From: WHSW01 sp963781265
Lineage (GTDB): Bacteria; Actinomycetota; Thermoleophilia; Solirubrobacterales; 70-9
Assembly (NCBI GenBank): GCA_963781265.1
Contig: CAWAFH010000018.1
Location: 372,001 to 436,000 of the forward strand
Length of the DNA stretch: 64,000 nucleotides
Direction of reading: 5' to 3'
The translations under genes were made by a program, and so were the position numbers. The first letter of the stretch is position 1. Each line of letters begins with the position of its first letter. Of the stretch, positions 26,012-34,635 are shown in pieces. The notes below the pieces were generated by a model, which worked only from the letters and a program-made list of their open reading frames with translations, did no database searches and was not told where the DNA came from.

Positions 26012-27246
26012 CCGCAGCGGCCCTCTCCGGCCTCCGCGTTCTGGACCTGAGCCGCCTCCTCCCCGGCGGCTTCGCGAGCCTCTTGCTGGCCGATCTGGGC
26101 GCCGAGGTGATCAAGGTCGAGGACACCGGGATGGGCGACTACGTCCGCTGGGCGCCGCCGTACTACGGCGACGACTCCGAGCAGCCGCTCGGGACGCGGT
26201 CGGCGCTCTACTTGTCGCTGAACCGCGGCAAGCGCTCGGTTCGCATCGACCTCAAGTCCGAGGCCGGCCGCGATGCCTTCCTGCGGCTCGCCGAGGACGC
26301 CGATGTCGTGCTCGAGAGCTTTCGGCCGGGCGTTCTCGACAAGCTCGGCGTCGGCTACGAGCGCCTGCGCGAGCGCAACCCCCGGCTCATCTACTGCGCG
26401 ATCACCGGCTACGGGCTCGACGGGCCCAACGTCGCTCGCGCCGGCCACGACACCAACTACCTCGCCCTCAACGGGCTGCTCGGGCTGACGGGCGCGGCCG
26501 GTGGCCCGCCGGTGTCGGCCGCCGGGCAGATCGCCGACCTGGGCGGCGGCGGGCTGATGGCGGCCTTCGGGATCCTCGCGGCGCTCGCGGAGCGCGAGCG
26601 CTCCGGCGAGGGCCAGCTCGTGGACGTCTCGATGACCGACGGTTCCCTCTCCTGGCTGGCCATGGTCGCGGCCGCCTTTCTCGCCGATGGCCGGCTGCCG
26701 AGGCGCGGCGCCGAGATGCTCAACGGCGGCGTCGCCTGCTACCTCCCGTACGAGTGCGCCGACGGGTGGGTCAGCTGCGGGGCGCTCGAGCCCAAGTTCT
26801 GGCAGGCGCTGTGCGCCGGGGTCGAGCGCCCCGACCTGCTCGAGCACCAGTTTGCAGGCCCCGGATCGCCCGGGCACGCGGCGGTCGCCGCGCTCTTCAA
26901 GACCAGGACGAAGGCGGAGTGGGCGCGATTCAACGACGAGCACGACTGCTGCGTCGAGCCGATCCTCGACCTCGACGAGGCGCTCGCATCCGAGCTCGTC
27001 CGCGCCCGGGAGATGGTGGTCGAGGTCGAGCAGCCGCGGCTCGGCCCCGTTCGCCTGCTCGGCCACCCGGTCAAGTTCTCACGCACTCCCGCCGACCCCA
27101 CCCGGCCCGCCCCGGCGCTCGGCGAGGACACCGAGGCGGTGTTGGGCGCGGCCGGCTTCTCCCCCGAGGAGATCGCCTCGCTGCTCGAGTCCGGGGACGT
27201 CGGCGGCCTGAACGGCGAGGCCGAGCAGCCGCCGTTTCTCTCATGA
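26008..27246 (+). CDS. Family III CoA-transferase / alpha-methylacyl-CoA racemase-like
   Basis: 412 aa CaiB/BaiF fold. LRVLDLSRLLPGGFASLLLADLGAEVIKVE is the N-terminal signature. GHDTNYLALNGLLGL matches the AMACR active site, with H and D adjacent as in the racemase, so epimerisation of 2-methylacyl-CoA is as likely as CoA transfer. This fits degradation of branched or sterol side chains, where racemisation precedes the dehydrogenase step. ATG 26008 overlaps the BKACE stop, and the upstream ribosome site region is made entirely of heptad repeat. The stop overlaps the MerR ATG. Confidence 0.88.
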   Translation: MTAAALSGLRVLDLSRLLPGGFASLLLADLGAEVIKVEDTGMGDYVRWAPPYYGDDSEQPLGTRSALYLSLNRGKRSVRIDLKSEAGRDAFLRLAEDADVVLESFRPGVLDKLGVGYERLRERNPRLIYCAITGYGLDGPNVARAGHDTNYLALNGLLGLTGAAGGPPVSAAGQIADLGGGGLMAAFGILAALAERERSGEGQLVDVSMTDGSLSWLAMVAAAFLADGRLPRRGAEMLNGGVACYLPYECADGWVSCGALEPKFWQALCAGVERPDLLEHQFAGPGSPGHAAVAALFKTRTKAEWARFNDEHDCCVEPILDLDEALASELVRAREMVVEVEQPRLGPVRLLGHPVKFSRTPADPTRPAPALGEDTEAVLGAAGFSPEEIASLLESGDVGGLNGEAEQPPFLS

Positions 27247-27962
27247 GCTCCAAGAGCGGCCAACCGCGTGCGGCGAACGACGACCTGATCCGCATCTCCG
27301 AGCTGGCCGAGCGCGCCGATGTGCCGGTGGCCACGGTGCGCCACTACCTGCGCGAGGGCCTGCTGCCGGAGCCGATGCGCACATCGCGCAACATGGCCTA
27401 CTACCCGCCCGAGTTCGTCGAGCGGATCCGCCTGATCAAGCAGTTGCAGGAGGAGCGGTTCATGCCGCTGCGGGTGATCGGCGAGCTGCTCGACGCGGCC
27501 GACGGCGACGTCGAGCGGCTGCGCGCGCTCGCCGACAGCGGCGACGCGCTGGTCGCGGTCGCGCTCGGCCCCGATCAGCGGACCACCGAGGACGAGCTGC
27601 TGCGCCGCTTCGAGATCCCGGAGCGCGCGCTGCGGCGGCTCTCCGAGCTCGGCGTCCTGAGCCCGAACGACGACGGCTACTCGCAGGCGGACGTCCGCAT
27701 CGTCGAGGCCGTGTCGCGCTTCCGCCAGGCGGGCTGGAACGAGACGACCGGGTTCGGTGCCCGCGACGTCGCCCGGTTGATGCAGGGGCTCGAGCCGGTG
27801 ATCGCCGACGAGCTCGAGCTGCTGGTCGAACGCTTCTCGGCGCTCGGCGTCGAGCGGGCGGCTGACATCGTCGAGGGCGGCGCGGCGCCGTTCCCGTCGC
27901 TGATCGGCGCCCTGCACGCGAAGCTGCTGACGAGCGAGCTCGAGCGCGCGCGCGGCGACTAG
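27243..27962 (+). CDS. MerR-family transcriptional regulator
   Basis: 239 aa. The N-terminal winged HTH is at about 16-85 (LIRISELAERADVPVATVRHYLREGLLPEPMRTSRNMAYYPPEFVERIRLIKQLQEERFMPLRVIGELL). The C-terminal region repeats a similar helical pattern (LLRRFEIPERALRRLSELGVLSPNDDGYSQADVRIVEAVSRFRQAGW), suggesting a second degenerate MerR-like module. It has no cysteine-based metal loop, so the signal is probably an acyl-CoA or lipid. Last gene of the catabolic operon (4-bp overlap) and the best candidate to bind the palindrome at 22.2 kb. It overlaps the convergent SDR gene by 4 bp. Confidence 0.88.
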   Translation: MSSKSGQPRAANDDLIRISELAERADVPVATVRHYLREGLLPEPMRTSRNMAYYPPEFVERIRLIKQLQEERFMPLRVIGELLDAADGDVERLRALADSGDALVAVALGPDQRTTEDELLRRFEIPERALRRLSELGVLSPNDDGYSQADVRIVEAVSRFRQAGWNETTGFGARDVARLMQGLEPVIADELELLVERFSALGVERAADIVEGGAAPFPSLIGALHAKLLTSELERARGD

Positions 27963-28945
27963 GACGCGGCGCGCATCGCCGCGAGCTCGCGCTCGCGGTC
28001 GACGACCGGCTCGTAGCCGAGCTCGGAGCGGGCCTTGCCGATCTCGATCGTGCATTCCTGAGCGGAGAGCCAGACCGCGAGCCGCGTCAGCGGCGGCTCG
28101 CCGCCGAGCCGCAGCAGGCGCCAGGCGGTCTCCGACCCGGCGGCGACCAGCGCCGCGACCGGGGCCGGGATCGAGCGCGTCGGAGGCTCCACGCCCCGGG
28201 TGCGCAGCAGCTCGGAGACGAACTCGCGAAAGACGACCGGGTCGCCGTCGGTGACGAAGTAGGCCTCGCCGGAACGTCCGCGCTCCGCGCCCCGCAGCAA
28301 CCCCTCGACGACGTTGTCGACGTGGGTGGTCGAGGTGAGATGACGGCCGCCGCCGATCCACGCGAACCGGCCGGCCTCGACCGCCGCGACCAGCTCGGGA
28401 AGGAGGGTCGTGTCGCCCTCGCCCCAGACCAGGCGCGGGCGCACCGCGACGGTCTCGAACCCGTCGGCGGCGGCGTCGCGCACCGCGATCTCGGCGCGGG
28501 CCTTGGTGGCCGCGTAGAGCGCCTTGGAGTCGGGACGGAGCGGCGCGGTCTCATCGACGTGGCGAAGCGGTTCGCCGGCGAGCAGCGCGGCCTCGGTGCT
28601 GCAGTGCACGAAGCGCCGCACGCCGGCCTCGCGGGAGGCGGCGAGCGCGTTCTCGGTCCCGGTCACGTTGCCGGCGACGAACTCCTCGCGGCGCCCCCAC
28701 TGGCCCAGGTGGGCGGCCAGGTGGTAGGTGACCTCGCAGCCGGCCGCGCCCGCGGCGAGCGAATCGCGGTCGCCGAGCTCGCCGCGGACCGCTTCGGCGC
28801 CGAGGCGCTCGACCGTCGCCGCCGAGGAGTCCGAGCGCGCCAGGGCGCGAACCCTGGCGCCCGAGGCGACCAGGCGCGCGACCAGGTGGCCGCCGATGAA
28901 GCCGGAGCCGCCGGTGACGAACGCCGATCGCGAAGGCTCGCTCAC
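27959..28945 (-). CDS. NAD(P)-dependent epimerase / 3-beta-HSD-like extended SDR
   Basis: 328 aa extended SDR. The nucleotide motif is TGGSGFIGGHL (11-21), the catalytic YAATK (YxxxK) follows CSTEAALLAG, and VRPRLVWGEGDTTLLPELV is the substrate-side strand seen in 3-beta-hydroxysteroid dehydrogenase/isomerase-like proteins. A hydrophobic helix near 260 (IPAPVAALVAAG) may touch the membrane. A steroid-like or sugar substrate cannot be distinguished. The stop overlaps the MerR stop, so the genes converge tightly. Confidence 0.85.
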   Translation of the reverse strand: MSEPSRSAFVTGGSGFIGGHLVARLVASGARVRALARSDSSAATVERLGAEAVRGELGDRDSLAAGAAGCEVTYHLAAHLGQWGRREEFVAGNVTGTENALAASREAGVRRFVHCSTEAALLAGEPLRHVDETAPLRPDSKALYAATKARAEIAVRDAAADGFETVAVRPRLVWGEGDTTLLPELVAAVEAGRFAWIGGGRHLTSTTHVDNVVEGLLRGAERGRSGEAYFVTDGDPVVFREFVSELLRTRGVEPPTRSIPAPVAALVAAGSETAWRLLRLGGEPPLTRLAVWLSAQECTIEIGKARSELGYEPVVDRERELAAMRAAS

Positions 28946-29017
28946 GCCGCCAGCCTAACGGGGAGATGACCCAGCCCTCCGGTGCGGCGCTCTCGTCACA
29001 CCGGCCCTCCAACGGCA

Positions 29018-29043
29018 ACGGGCCCCGGAGAACCGGAGCCCGT
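29018..29043. terminator. Stem-loop with AGAA tetraloop in the spacer upstream of sigma gene
   Basis: Arms 29018-29028 and 29033-29043 pair at 10 of 11 positions around AGAA. It lies downstream of no plus-strand gene, so it may terminate antisense readthrough or be part of a small RNA. The rest of 28946-29147 shows no other feature I can support. Confidence 0.35.
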
Positions 29044-29147
29044 CACACACCACTCAGAGAGGGATACGGCACCGCCGTCTCCGGAGGTCACCGGCGATGG
29101 GGGGTTTCGCCGGATTTGCCACGTCCCGACGCCGAGATACCCACCAT

Positions 29148-29173
29148 GTTTGGAATCAAACCCCTGGCGGGTA
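29148..29173 (+). promoter_or_regulatory. SigF/SigB-type promoter (GTTT-N17-GGGTA)
   Basis: GTTT (29148-29151) and GGGTA (29169-29173) are separated by 17 bp. They match the -35 and -10 elements of the SigB/SigF group and lie upstream of a gene for a sigma factor of that group. This suggests autoregulation, with a transcription start near 29180. Confidence 0.5.
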
Positions 29174-29180
29174 GTCTGAT

Positions 29181-29328
29181 CTCACGCCCAAGGGGTCGGT
29201 CGTGCGGGAACGACCGACCACTAGCGAAAGCTGAGGGCGACCAAGCCGCAGGGGATCGCAGATCCCCGCTCCGGGACTCCCGGGGGCCGGTTCGTCGCTG
29301 ACCGTCGAACTCGAACCCAGGAGAGCGG
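29181..29328 (+). promoter_or_regulatory. Structured 5' leader of the sigma-factor mRNA
   Basis: Three perfect stem-loops in ~100 nt: GGTCGGTCGT/ACGACCGACC (29194-29219), GGGGATC/GATCCCC (29251-29267) and CCGGG/CCCGG (29271-29283), then CAGGAGAG before the ATG. I do not recognise a known riboswitch class. Confidence 0.4.
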
Positions 29329-30153
29329 ATGCAACTGACCCCAGACAGGGTGGCGCCGGCAGGGCGCCGTGGTTTCGGACCCGAGGACGCGCTCCTGCGG
29401 CGCTACGCGGTCGAGCGCTCCCCGGAGCTGCGCGAGGAGCTCGTCCACCGGCTGATGCCGCTGGCGCGCTCGCTGGCGGGCCGCTATCGACGCCAGACGG
29501 AGTCGTTCGACGACCTGGTCCAGGTCGCCGGCCTCGGCCTGGTCAAGGCGATCGACGGCTACGACCCCGAACACGGCCGTCCGTTCACGGCCTACGCGGT
29601 GCCGACGATCCTCGGCGAGCTCCGCCGTCACTTTCGCGACCACGTCTGGAACCTGCGCCTGCCGCGCGGGCTCCAGGAGATGACGATGAAGGTCGATGCG
29701 GCGACGAATTCGCTGACCGAGGAGCTCTCGCGGGCCCCGACCGCCGCCGAGCTCGCCGAGCGCACGGGAGCCTCCGTCGAGCAGGTGCTCGAGGCGATCG
29801 AGGCCGGCCATGCGCGCCGCACCGTCTCGCTGGACGCGCCGCGGTCGACCGATGAGCCCGAATCGGCCCCTGCCGTCGAGAGCCTGCCCACCGAGGAGCG
29901 TGGCTACGATCGGGTCGAGGCGCAGCTCGCCGCCGAGTCCGCGGGCCTCGACGGCAACGAATGGCGGGTCCTGCGGATGCGCTTCGCCGACGACCTCACC
30001 CAGAGCGAGATCGGCCGTGAGCTCGGCGTCTCGCAGATGCAGATCTCCCGGGTGAGCCGCCGGGCGCTGTGGAAGCTGCTGGTCGCCGTCCGCGCCGAAG
30101 GAGCGGGCGACGGGGTGCCGGCGAGCGGCCCGCGAGCCGAGGGCACGGACTGA
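29329..30153 (+). CDS. sigF: RNA polymerase sigma factor of the SigB/SigF group
   Basis: 274 aa sigma-70 family protein directing stress or developmental genes. Region 2 is DDLVQVAGLGLVKAIDGYDPEHGRPFTAYAVPTILGELRRHFRDHVWNLRLPR. Region 3 (SLTEELSRAPTAAELAERTGASVEQVLEAIEAG) and the region 4 HTH (LTQSEIGRELGVSQMQISRVSRRAL) are complete; region 1.1 is absent, as in this group. It is convergent with a STAS antagonist and next to a PP2C phosphatase, the other two parts of a partner switch. The anti-sigma kinase is not in the window. A SigF-type promoter precedes it. Confidence 0.92.
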   Translation: MQLTPDRVAPAGRRGFGPEDALLRRYAVERSPELREELVHRLMPLARSLAGRYRRQTESFDDLVQVAGLGLVKAIDGYDPEHGRPFTAYAVPTILGELRRHFRDHVWNLRLPRGLQEMTMKVDAATNSLTEELSRAPTAAELAERTGASVEQVLEAIEAGHARRTVSLDAPRSTDEPESAPAVESLPTEERGYDRVEAQLAAESAGLDGNEWRVLRMRFADDLTQSEIGRELGVSQMQISRVSRRALWKLLVAVRAEGAGDGVPASGPRAEGTD

Positions 30154-30166
30154 AGCCGCGCTCAGG

Positions 30167-30532
30167 TCAGGCGGTGGCGCCGTTCGAGAGCGCCGCGACG
30201 GCCTCGTCGCGAGTATCGAACAGGCCAACCGCCTGGTCGATCCCGGTCAGCTCGAGCAGCCGCCGGACGTCGGCGTCGGGGCAGCAGACGCCGAAGCGCC
30301 GCTGATCGTCGTCGAGCTGCCGCTTCGCCTCGACCAGCAGGCTGAGCCCGGTCGAGTCGATGAAGCCGCAGTCGCTGAGATCGACGAGCACGCCGCCGCC
30401 GCGCCCGTCGCCGACGACATCGGCGAGGGCCGTCCGCAGTTCCGGCGCGGTGCTCTGATCGAGCTCACCGGAAACGCTGACCGTGTGCAGCGCTGAGTTG
30501 GATTCGGCTTCTACCCTGAAGGGCGGGGTCAC
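30167..30532 (-). CDS. STAS-domain anti-sigma factor antagonist
   Basis: 121 aa single STAS domain (RsbV/SpoIIAA type). The conserved phosphorylatable serine is S60 in CGFIDSTGLSLLV. In this family the unphosphorylated form binds the anti-sigma kinase and frees the sigma factor. The gene lies between the sigma gene (converging) and the PP2C gene (divergent), so its partners are plain, apart from the missing RsbW/SpoIIAB-type kinase. The GTG starts MTPPFRVEAES. Confidence 0.92.
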   Translation of the reverse strand: MTPPFRVEAESNSALHTVSVSGELDQSTAPELRTALADVVGDGRGGGVLVDLSDCGFIDSTGLSLLVEAKRQLDDDQRRFGVCCPDADVRRLLELTGIDQAVGLFDTRDEAVAALSNGATA

Positions 30533-30618
30533 GGTCCCGATCTTAGTCGCTCGGCGCGATCCGCTCGCGCGGTAGATTCAGGACGCCGCCGGTGGCGGCG
30601 GGAAGGGGAGTGCGTTTC

Positions 30619-33222
30619 GTGCGAGGGCTGATCGGGAGATTTCGCGGATGGTCGCCGGGGCGCGCCGGTGACCCGGCGACGCAACGGCTCGGCCTGGTCG
30701 CAGGGATCCTCATGCTGGGCGTCTGCGTCACCGCCGACGTCGCGCTGACCGACGAGTCCGCAGCGATCATCGGCGCCTACGTCGCCGCCCCCTTCGTGAC
30801 CGCGCTGATCGCCGGCCCCGGCGTGACCGCGATCGTCGCGCTGCTCGCGCTCGCCGCCGCCGCGCTGAGCCCCGAATGGAACATGGGGCTGGGCGACGCC
30901 GAGCTTGCCGCGCGGATGGGCCTGATCGCGATCGGCGGCGGGGTAGCGGTCGCCGGCGCAAGCTTGCGCTCGCGCTCGGTCGGGCGCTCCGAGCGCCTGC
31001 GCCTGCTCGACTCGGTCGGCGCGGTCGCCGACGGCTCGCTGCCGCTTGCCGAGACCCTGCGCCGGGTGACCGAGGTGATCGTCCCGGCACTCAGCGACAT
31101 CTGCATGGTCGACGCCGTCCACGAGGGCCAGGCGTCGAGGCTCGCGACTCGCGCGCGGGGGCGCGAGGACGCCGAGGCGGTGGAGGAGCGGTTCCGGGCC
31201 CGGTCGCCGGCGCTGCCCGAGTGGCTGGTGCGGCGCGAGCGCTCCTGGCGCCACATCCCCGAGTGGTGGCCGCGGGTGCGCGACGAGGAGCTACGGCGGA
31301 TGGCGCGCTCCGAGGAGGACCTCCAGTTCCTGCGCGGGCTGGGCGTCAGCTCGACGATCGTCGTGCCGATCCGCGCCCGCGATCGCAACCTCGGCGCGCT
31401 CACCCTGATCGCCGCCTGGTCCAGGCGCCGCTACGGCGCCGACGACGTCCGGTTCGCCCAGATCCTCGCCAGCAGGATCGGCCTGGCGCTCGACAACGCC
31501 GGCCTCTTCTCCGACCTCGAGAGCATCGAACGCCGCATGGACACGGTGATGGCGATCCTCGACGAGGCGATCATCATCCACGGCGCCGATGGCGAGCTCG
31601 TGTTCGCCAATCCCGCTGCCGCGAAGATGCTCGGCTTCGAGACCAGTGAGGAAGCGGTCTCGACCCCGACGGCGGCGATCCGCGGCCGCTTCGACCTCCG
31701 CGACGAGCAGGGCAACCCGGTCGCCGAGGACGAGATCGCCGGTCGCAGGGTGCTGGCCGGCGCCGAGACGAGCTCGCAGACCCTGCGGGCCACCGACCGC
31801 GAGACCGGACAGGAGCTTTGGACGCGAAGCAAGGCGCAGGCGATCTTCGGCCCCGCCGGGGAGGTCCTCTACTCCGTCACCGCGATCGAGGACGTCACCG
31901 ACGTGATGCGCGCGGAGTTCGCGAACCGGCTGCTCGCCCGGACGGGTGAGCTCGTCACGCACTCCGACGACTACCGGGCGACCCTCGATCGAATTCCCCG
32001 GCTGCTCGTCCCCGAGTTCTCCGACTGGTGCTCGATCGAGATCGGCGCCGAGAAGGGCCCGCTTGACCGGGTGGCCATGGTCCACCACGACCCGGACCGG
32101 CTCGCGGCGATCCGGGAGCTGCGCGAGCGCTATCCGCTGCGCGCCGAGGACGAGGTGTCGCGGATCGGCGACGTCCTGCGCACCGGCCAGCCGGAGCTGA
32201 TCGAGGTCACCGACGAGTGGCTGCGCGAGATCGCCGTCGACGACGACCATCTTCGGCTGCTCACCGAGATCGGGATGGGCTCGGTCCTCGCCGTCCCGAT
32301 GACCGCCGGGGGCCCGATCGTCGGCGCGCTCGTGTTCGTCAACGACCGCGGCTCGCGGCGCTTCGACGAGCACGATGTCGCGATTGCCGAGGAGATGGCG
32401 CGGCGCATCGGCCTTGCGATCGAGAGCGCCCGGTTGAGCGACGAGCGTGCGAAGGTCGCCGATGCCCTCCAGCGCGAGCTGCTGCCGCCGAGCCTGCCCC
32501 GGATGCCGGGCTGGGAGCTGGCGACCATGTACGAGCCGGCGGGTGAGGTGAACGAGGTCGGCGGCGACTTCTACGAGGTCTTCAAGGTCGACGGCGGCTG
32601 GGCCGTGGTCCTCGGCGACGTCTCCGGCAAAGGCGCGGCGGCCGCGGCGCTGACCGCGGAGGCCCGGCACACGATTCGCACCGCGGGGATGCTCTCCAGC
32701 GACCCCGCCGAGGGGCTGCGGGTGCTCGACCGCAATCTGCGCGGCCGCGACGACGTCGCGCTCTGCTCGGTGGCGATGCTCGTCCTCCCCGAGGAGCAGT
32801 CGTCGCCCGCCGAGGTGCGCGTGTACCTCGCCGGCCACCCCCATCCGATGCTGATCCGAGACGGTCGCGCGGTCGAGGTCGGCGAGCCGGGCCCGCTGCT
32901 CGGGGTGGTCGAGGATCCGGAGTGGGCGGCGGCGGCGGTCAACCTCGAGCCCGGGGACCAGCTGGTGCTCTACACCGACGGCGTGATCGAGGCGCGCCGC
33001 GAGGGCGGCGAGCGCTTCGGCAGCGACCGCCTGCGCGCCGGGCTCGATGGCTGTCGGGCCCCGGACCTCGCCGTCGAGCAGGTCCGCGTGGCGCTCGCGG
33101 CGTTCGGGGCCGAGGAGCGCCAGGACGACGCTGCGGTGGTCGCGATCCGCCGCACCGGTCCCGAGGCGGCGCTCGGCCGGCGGTTCGCCGCTTCACCGGT
33201 CAGGGTCTCGCCGGCGGGCTGA
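30619..33222 (+). CDS. PP2C-type SpoIIE-like phosphatase with membrane segments, GAF and PAS domains
   Basis: About 867 aa. Order: N-terminal membrane helices (~25-105), GAF (~130-305), PAS (~310-430; MAILDEAIIIHGADGELVFANPAAAKMLGF), second GAF (~450-625) and PP2C/SpoIIE catalytic domain (~640-850). Metal-binding residues are in EVGGDFYEVF, VLGDVSGKGAAAA, LYTDGVIEARR and ERQDDAAVVAI. It should dephosphorylate STAS antagonists such as the divergent neighbour in response to a membrane or small-molecule signal. GTG 30619 is preferred because AAGGGGA lies 9 nt upstream; GTG 30592 and 30610 are in frame. Confidence 0.9.
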   Translation: MRGLIGRFRGWSPGRAGDPATQRLGLVAGILMLGVCVTADVALTDESAAIIGAYVAAPFVTALIAGPGVTAIVALLALAAAALSPEWNMGLGDAELAARMGLIAIGGGVAVAGASLRSRSVGRSERLRLLDSVGAVADGSLPLAETLRRVTEVIVPALSDICMVDAVHEGQASRLATRARGREDAEAVEERFRARSPALPEWLVRRERSWRHIPEWWPRVRDEELRRMARSEEDLQFLRGLGVSSTIVVPIRARDRNLGALTLIAAWSRRRYGADDVRFAQILASRIGLALDNAGLFSDLESIERRMDTVMAILDEAIIIHGADGELVFANPAAAKMLGFETSEEAVSTPTAAIRGRFDLRDEQGNPVAEDEIAGRRVLAGAETSSQTLRATDRETGQELWTRSKAQAIFGPAGEVLYSVTAIEDVTDVMRAEFANRLLARTGELVTHSDDYRATLDRIPRLLVPEFSDWCSIEIGAEKGPLDRVAMVHHDPDRLAAIRELRERYPLRAEDEVSRIGDVLRTGQPELIEVTDEWLREIAVDDDHLRLLTEIGMGSVLAVPMTAGGPIVGALVFVNDRGSRRFDEHDVAIAEEMARRIGLAIESARLSDERAKVADALQRELLPPSLPRMPGWELATMYEPAGEVNEVGGDFYEVFKVDGGWAVVLGDVSGKGAAAAALTAEARHTIRTAGMLSSDPAEGLRVLDRNLRGRDDVALCSVAMLVLPEEQSSPAEVRVYLAGHPHPMLIRDGRAVEVGEPGPLLGVVEDPEWAAAAVNLEPGDQLVLYTDGVIEARREGGERFGSDRLRAGLDGCRAPDLAVEQVRVALAAFGAEERQDDAAVVAIRRTGPEAALGRRFAASPVRVSPAG

Positions 33223-33300
33223 GCGCTCAGGCGGCGGAGCGCACGGGCTGGGAGCGCACCCCCGCGGATCACCTCCGAGAGCCTCGTCACAGTTCTCGCC

Positions 33301-33714
33301 ATGGAGCCCGAGGGTGTCCCGGATGAGCGCAAGCCGCTGCTGTTCGTGCTCGCCGGGGCGGGCATCGCGGTTGTCTCGATCCCACTCGCCGCGGTCGCCG
33401 GGCCGCCCTACCTCAGCTTCGCCTCGCTGAGCCCGTGGCTGGTCAGCTTCGCGATCGGCCTCTTCACCGCCCTGTTCGCGACCCCGTTCCTGATTCACGC
33501 GCGGCTCGGCGGCGAGCTGGAGGCCGACGCCCGCTGGGAGCGCGCCGTGCTCTGGTGGGGGGCCGTCGCGGTCGCCGTGCTCGCCGCTTCGGTCGTCTGC
33601 GGGTTGCCGACCGGATTCGCCTCCGATTCGCTGGGCGGGGCGATCGGATTGGTCGGCGTGACCGAGGCGGTGCTCGTCCTCGCGACGCTCGGAATCTGGC
33701 TGCTCAGCGGCTGA
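33301..33714 (+). CDS. Small integral membrane protein, unknown
   Basis: 137 aa with four hydrophobic segments (LLFVLAGAGIAVVSIPLAAVAG, LSPWLVSFAIGLFTALFATPFLI, AVLWWGAVAVAVLAASVVCGL, GLVGVTEAVLVLATLGIWLLSG) and a short charged N-terminus. No enzyme motifs. It lies 78 bp after the phosphatase gene on the same strand and could be co-transcribed, although a CTGAGCGCTCAG palindrome spans the phosphatase stop codon and may terminate. Function unknown. Confidence 0.7.
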   Translation: MEPEGVPDERKPLLFVLAGAGIAVVSIPLAAVAGPPYLSFASLSPWLVSFAIGLFTALFATPFLIHARLGGELEADARWERAVLWWGAVAVAVLAASVVCGLPTGFASDSLGGAIGLVGVTEAVLVLATLGIWLLSG

Positions 33715-33749
33715 TCGCAGCCGCCGGTGGCGCGCATATCCTCTAGATT

Positions 33750-33765
33750 GACTGATCAATCAGTC
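33750..33765. promoter_or_regulatory. TetR-type operator upstream of nitrilase-TetR operon
   Basis: GACTGAT-CA-ATCAGTC, a perfect 7-bp inverted repeat with 2-bp centre, overlapping a TAGATT -10-like element (33744-33749). It lies 45 bp before the nitrilase ATG. The TetR protein encoded as the second gene of the operon is the expected binder. Confidence 0.7.
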
Positions 33766-33810
33766 GGCTCCCGCGGGGCGCGGGGGCCGGACCTGAAAGG
33801 GGCCCTACCG

Positions 33811-34635
33811 ATGCGCGCGGCCGTGATCCAGCTGAACTCCACCGCCGACAAGGCGCGCAACGTCGAGCGCGCGCAACGCCTGGTCGCCGAGGCCGCCTCC
33901 GCGGGCGCCGAGCTCGTCGTCCTGCCCGAGAAGTGGAACTACCTGAGCGCCAACGCGGCCGACGGGGCGGAGGAGCTGTCGTCGAGCCCGACCCTTGCGG
34001 CCGCCGCCGAGTGGGCCCGTGAGCACTCGATCGACCTGATCGCCGGCAGCATCGCCGAGCGGGTCGAGGGCTCGGAGTCGTCGTTCAACACGAGCTGCTT
34101 GATCGATCGCCACGGCGAGCTGGTCGCCGCCTACCGCAAGCTCCACATGTTCGACGTCGATGTCGACGGCGTCAGCTATCGCGAGTCAGACCACGAGCGC
34201 GCCGGCGAGGAGATCGTCGGCGCGGAGGCCGCCGGCGTCAGGATCGGGATGACGATCTGTTACGACCTGCGCTTCCCCGAGCTCTACCGGATCCTCGCGG
34301 TCGACGGCGCGCGCGTGCTGACCGTCCCGTCGGCGTTCACGCTGCCCACCGGGCGCGACCACTGGCACGTGTTGGTGCGCGCCAGGGCGATCGAGAACCA
34401 GGCGTTCGTGCTCGCCGCCAACCAGGTCGGCAAGGCGCCGCCGCACTACGAGTCCTACGGCCATTCGCTGATCGCCGACCCGTGGGGCACGGTGCTCGCC
34501 GAGGTCGAGGACGGCGAAGGCGTGGCGGTCGCCGAGCTCGACCTCGAGCGCCAGGACGAGATCCGTGCCTCGCTGCCGTCGCTCGCCAACCGCCGCCCAG
34601 GCGCCTACCGCTGGCCGGAAGGGGTCCGGGTCTGA
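33811..34635 (+). CDS. Carbon-nitrogen hydrolase (nitrilase superfamily, Nit/omega-amidase-like)
   Basis: 274 aa. Catalytic triad E40 (VVLPEKWN), K110 (YRKLHMFDVD) and C150 (GMTICYDLRFPEL). The YRKLHMFDVDVDG...Y.ESD and TGRDHWHVLVRARAIENQAFV motifs are typical of the Nit1/Nit2 branch, which hydrolyses deaminated glutathione or omega-amides. ATG 33811 follows GAAAGGGG. It forms a two-gene operon with a TetR regulator (TGATG overlap) behind a palindromic operator, so expression is likely induced by a ligand of that repressor. Confidence 0.9.
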   Translation: MRAAVIQLNSTADKARNVERAQRLVAEAASAGAELVVLPEKWNYLSANAADGAEELSSSPTLAAAAEWAREHSIDLIAGSIAERVEGSESSFNTSCLIDRHGELVAAYRKLHMFDVDVDGVSYRESDHERAGEEIVGAEAAGVRIGMTICYDLRFPELYRILAVDGARVLTVPSAFTLPTGRDHWHVLVRARAIENQAFVLAANQVGKAPPHYESYGHSLIADPWGTVLAEVEDGEGVAVAELDLERQDEIRASLPSLANRRPGAYRWPEGVRV

